From contig JAGLYP010000014.1 in the NCBI GenBank assembly GCA_023132155.1, positions 1-52,959 on the forward strand: a stretch of 52,959 bases of DNA. The letters are read 5' to 3'. The position numbers and the translations under genes were made by a program. Positions 52,157 through 52,959 of this stretch are shown here, piece after piece. Below the pieces are notes generated by a model that was given only the letters and a program-made list of their open reading frames with translations, did no database searches and was not told the DNA's origin. Positions within the stretch are counted from its first letter, which is position 1; the number at the start of each line of letters is the position of its first letter. The stretch is from Candidatus Parcubacteria bacterium. Its GTDB lineage: Bacteria > Patescibacteriota > Patescibacteriia > Patescibacteriales > UBA12075.

Positions 52157-52207
52157 GTGATGACACTCTGGAGTGTTCCCGCAAGGGAGCAGCTCCAGAT
52201 TTTTTTA
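52157..52207 (+). ncRNA. candidate ~50-nt structured RNA
   Basis: Between a near-consensus promoter and a T-run lies one compact structure: CTGGAG pairs with CTCCAG around an inner UCCC-GCAA-GGGA stem loop. Upstream ACACTC can instead pair with GAGTGT, which breaks the outer stem, so two folds exclude each other. No reading frame of note is inside. The 3' end just reaches the stop of the NYN gene on the other strand. It does not match a small RNA I know. Confidence 0.6.
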
Positions 52208-52714
52208 TTGGGCAATTTTGTTTTTTAATTTGCGCAAGTCAATGTATTTTGCCCGCTCCAAAAGTTCTTTTGCAACTCTGCCCCTTGTGGACATCACAAT
52301 AACATTTTTGCCGGCTTGCTTTAATTGATCTAAAACAATGGCAAAATCGCTATCTCCAGAAATTAAAACCGCAGTATTATATCTGTCTTTTAATCCAATC
52401 ATTTCCAAAGCCAACTCTATGTCCAAATTGCCTTTCCATTTATTTTTGCCGTTTGGATTTTTTATTATCTTAACAACTTTAGTGCGCAAAATATAACCGT
52501 TAATATCAAGCATATCTAAAAATCTCTTTTGCCCTGTATTATTTTCGTCAACCCCTTTATAAACAAAACATCTTGTTTTTTCGCCGCATTCCCGCTTAAA
52601 ATAATCCATCAACTTTTCATAAGAAATACGCCACCCTAAATTGCGCTGGGAATAAAATAAGTTCTCAGCGTCTATAAAAACATAAACTTTTCCTCTAATA
52701 AATCTTGAAATCAT
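52205..52714 (-). CDS. NYN-domain (LabA-like) RNase candidate
   Basis: The 169-residue protein has VYVFIDAENLFY at the front (first catalytic Asp), KGNLDIELALEMIGL in the middle and VLISGDSDFAIVLDQLKQAGKNVIV (acidic site). This is the PIN-like NYN fold of LabA/DUF88 proteins. It probably cuts RNA. Its 3' end meets the small RNA gene. Confidence 0.85.
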   Translation of the reverse strand: MISRFIRGKVYVFIDAENLFYSQRNLGWRISYEKLMDYFKRECGEKTRCFVYKGVDENNTGQKRFLDMLDINGYILRTKVVKIIKNPNGKNKWKGNLDIELALEMIGLKDRYNTAVLISGDSDFAIVLDQLKQAGKNVIVMSTRGRVAKELLERAKYIDLRKLKNKIAQ

Positions 52715-52959
52715 ATATTACTTTTGTTTAAACAAAATTTTTGTAGTTAAAACTACAAGAATTATTTTTAACAAGAATTCTATTATTCGCATTATTCTTG
52801 CTAAAGATAATTCCTGTAGTTCAAATTCAAAACCGAACCCCTCCTTTAAACCTAACCCCTCCTTTAATCCTTGTCTTAACATTCTCTCCGCTCGGCCTAG
52901 AAACCGGCTCCGGCAAACAAACCTCTTCCCCAAAAGTCATAAAACTCCCCACGCTAACC
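52715..52959. other. window end, no supported gene
   Basis: AT-rich DNA with a short hairpin (TTGTAGT/ACTACAA, 52740-52758) and a direct repeat of AACCCCTCCTTTAA (52836-52869). An open frame on the minus strand starts with TTG and codes low-complexity residues; I do not accept it. Confidence 0.5.

Noticed and set aside
52718-52933. 71-residue open frame at the right edge, minus strand
   Set aside because: It starts with TTG, lacks a ribosome site, codes a low-complexity repeat (GLKEGLGLKEGFG) from direct DNA repeats and fits no family.

Overview
The window looks like a chromosomal segment of a Patescibacteria (CPR) bacterium of Parcubacteria/Falkowbacteria type. This is an inference from gene content: AT-rich DNA, a CPR-style type IV pilus locus, VirB2-like small pilin proteins, proteins with WAWN/GWISF repeats, NYN and DUF5667-like proteins, and many short palindromic repeats in and between genes. 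TGA, TAA and TAG all act as ordinary stops, so there is no sign of the code change seen in Gracilibacteria.

Layout. (1) 1-3700: a VirB2/TrbC-like pilin gene on + and, on -, a four-gene operon of unknown membrane and lipoproteins. (2) 3800-11120: an island. A promoter, a broken pilin copy and trpS are followed by four cargo genes (CmoB-like methyltransferase, SDR-type NAD(P) protein, TrpRS-like synthetase, TrpD-like phosphoribosyltransferase). Then the pilin-trpS segment appears again, now decayed. This looks like Campbell-type integration at trpS of an uncharacterised, tryptophan-themed pathway. (3) 11179-11537: a T-box leader with its own promoter and terminator but no synthetase gene behind it. 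(4) 12039-32163: a long minus-strand type IV pilus locus running pilM, N, O, small protein, pilB, response regulator, pilC, two fibre-like secreted proteins, three pilins, pilD, surface protein, and pilins of FimT, PilV, PilW and PilX type. It is followed by a dockerin-bearing protein and a cohesin-like lipoprotein. (5) 32171-38056: a propeller protein, ComFC, two toxin-antitoxin loci (one broken), tRNA-Tyr, an HTH/LAGLIDADG-like protein, a YgjP-like peptidase, GreA and tRNA-Thr. (6) 38148-42955: TPR protein, tpiA, dacA, scpB, scpA and a YbaK-like protein. (7) 43045-47115: an aminotransferase, tyrA-chorismate mutase and pheA cluster, preceded by small genes under two apparent leader-peptide attenuators, one rich in Phe/Tyr/Trp codons and one rich in Leu codons. 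(8) 47119-52714: ndk, response regulator, ComEC-like hydrolase, glycerate 2-kinase, a CPR membrane protein and a NYN protein. A short independent RNA gene on + ends at the 3' end of the NYN gene.

How it fits together. The pilus genes form a nearly complete machine for assembly and display; no PilT is seen. The ComFC and ComEC-like proteins fit a competence role. Amino acid supply appears to be sensed in three ways: a T-box, a Phe/Tyr leader and a Leu leader. This stands out in a lineage known for few biosynthetic genes. The genome carries several families of small inverted repeats. One has cut a pilin gene, with a 4-bp target duplication, and others have become part of protein termini. All functional calls rest on reading motifs by eye; no database search was run.
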